From NCBI GenBank assembly GCA_934177555.1, contig CAKPPL010000060.1:1-6674 (forward strand): a DNA stretch of 6,674 bases, given 5' to 3'. The stretch is from an uncultured Clostridia bacterium. Lineage in GTDB: Bacteria; Bacillota; Clostridia; TANB77; CAG-508. Below the pieces are notes generated by a model. It had not been told where the DNA came from. It was given only the letters and a program-made list of their open reading frames with translations, and ran no database searches. The translations under genes were made by a program, and so were the position numbers. This document shows positions 6,319 through 6,674 of the stretch, piece after piece; within the stretch, counting starts at the first letter, position 1, and every line of letters starts with the position of its first letter.

Positions 6319-6478
6319 GGTATAGAAAAAAGTAGAAAAGTCCCATTGGTAGAAGACTTTAGGTATCTATTATACAGACAAACAAACCACGCATAAGTGT
6401 GCAACAGTTAAACGTAATTGGAGTATAATAGATTTTAAATGTAGTATCAATATATTTTTACGAACTTTGAGAAAAAGA
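6319..6478. other. Gene-free stretch with nested inverted repeats
   Basis: No coding frame is credible here. AAAGTC (6337-6342) pairs with GACTTT (6355-6360). ATCTATTATAC (6365-6375) is a perfect 11-base inverted repeat with GTATAATAGAT (6423-6433), enclosing CACGC-ATAA-GTGTG (6390-6403, one G-T pair). On the plus strand the outer arm is followed by only four T's. It could be a small structured RNA, an old transposon end or the remnant of one. I recognise no known riboswitch or RNA class and see no T-box or tRNA signatures. Confidence 0.4.
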
Positions 6479-6507
6479 TTGAAAATATAAAAATAACATG
6501 ATACAAT
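6479..6507 (+). promoter_or_regulatory. Strong-looking promoter with extended -10
   Basis: TTGAAA (6479-6484) and TACAAT (6502-6507) match consensus in five of six positions each, with a 17-base spacer and TGA just before the -10 (extended TGn). The predicted start is near 6514. It points into the reading frame at 6559 that leaves the window. Confidence 0.75.
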
Positions 6508-6558
6508 ACAAATGTTCGCTAAAAGAAACGATATATTATTTGATAGGATTTGGTAGTT

Positions 6559-6674
6559 ATGAATCTATGAGATTTAAAACAAGAAATTAATAATATTGTA
6601 ATAGAAGGATATCAAGTAAAAACTAATTTTAGTTCTTGTGATTTTTTAGTTCAAATTGGAGTGATGAATATTAT
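6559..6674 (+). pseudogene. Start of a downstream gene with a stop at codon four (partial)
   Basis: AGGA (6545-6548) and an ATG at 6559 follow the promoter at 6479-6507 at sensible distances. The frame reads M-N-L, then TGA (6568-6570), then stays open to the window edge, including KQEINNIVIEGYQVKTNFSS and FLVQIGVMNI. If the TGA were a sense codon the frame would be an ordinary gene start. The fragment is too short to identify. Alternatives are a true start further downstream outside the window, or that this is chance open frame. Confidence 0.4.

Noticed and set aside
6319..6478. T-box or known riboswitch upstream of the last promoter
   Set aside because: No T-box core, no recognised aptamer signature, and the region lies before the promoter, so it would not be in that transcript's leader.
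1..6674. tRNA-associated integration site with paired attachment repeats
   Set aside because: No second copy of the tRNA 3' end and no integrase are visible in the window.

Overview
The window comes from a very AT-rich, low-GC bacterium, most likely a member of the Bacillota (Clostridia-like). The reasons are the codon use, the A/G-rich ribosome binding sites, the TTGxxx-17-TGnTAxxxT promoters, the tRNA-Leu with an encoded CCA end, and the type of RlmD-like methyltransferase and small proteins present. No species can be named from sequence alone. All supported genes are on the + strand.

Layout. Positions 1-55 hold the 3' part of a class II tRNA-Leu (anticodon UAG), closed by a small hairpin and a strong intrinsic terminator (93-124). 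A well-formed promoter (132-160) then drives a 797-residue protein (190-2583). It carries nine treble-clef/zinc-ribbon modules, three before and six after a central Vsr/DUF559-like PD-(D/E)XK nuclease domain. Its 3' end overlaps by 20 bases the start of a 455-residue TRAM and Fe-S containing 23S rRNA uracil-5-methyltransferase (2564-3931, RlmD/RlmCD type), so the two are probably co-transcribed and translationally coupled. Next is about 500 bases without an intact gene, holding an unidentified open fragment, an intrinsic terminator (4226-4262) and two further inverted repeats.

From 4391 a second transcription unit begins: a small NTF2/SnoaL-like protein (4449-4781) and a stand-alone copy of the PII/CutA-like insert domain of NIF3-family proteins (start best placed at 4787). 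After these the window is decayed. A GNAT acetyltransferase has no usual start codon, a one-base frameshift and a lost C-terminus, and it runs directly into a 223-codon open frame that has lost its own beginning. This looks like two genes fused by an internal deletion. The last 450 bases are an AU-rich, hairpin-rich intergenic stretch, then a clear promoter (6479-6507) and a reading frame with a stop at its fourth codon that leaves the window.

The most interesting item is the zinc-module nuclease. Its domain family has been seen before, but to my knowledge it has no established function. It sits just after a tRNA gene, a common place for accessory DNA, and directly before a housekeeping rRNA-modification gene. 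Nothing in the window proves a defence or mobile role.
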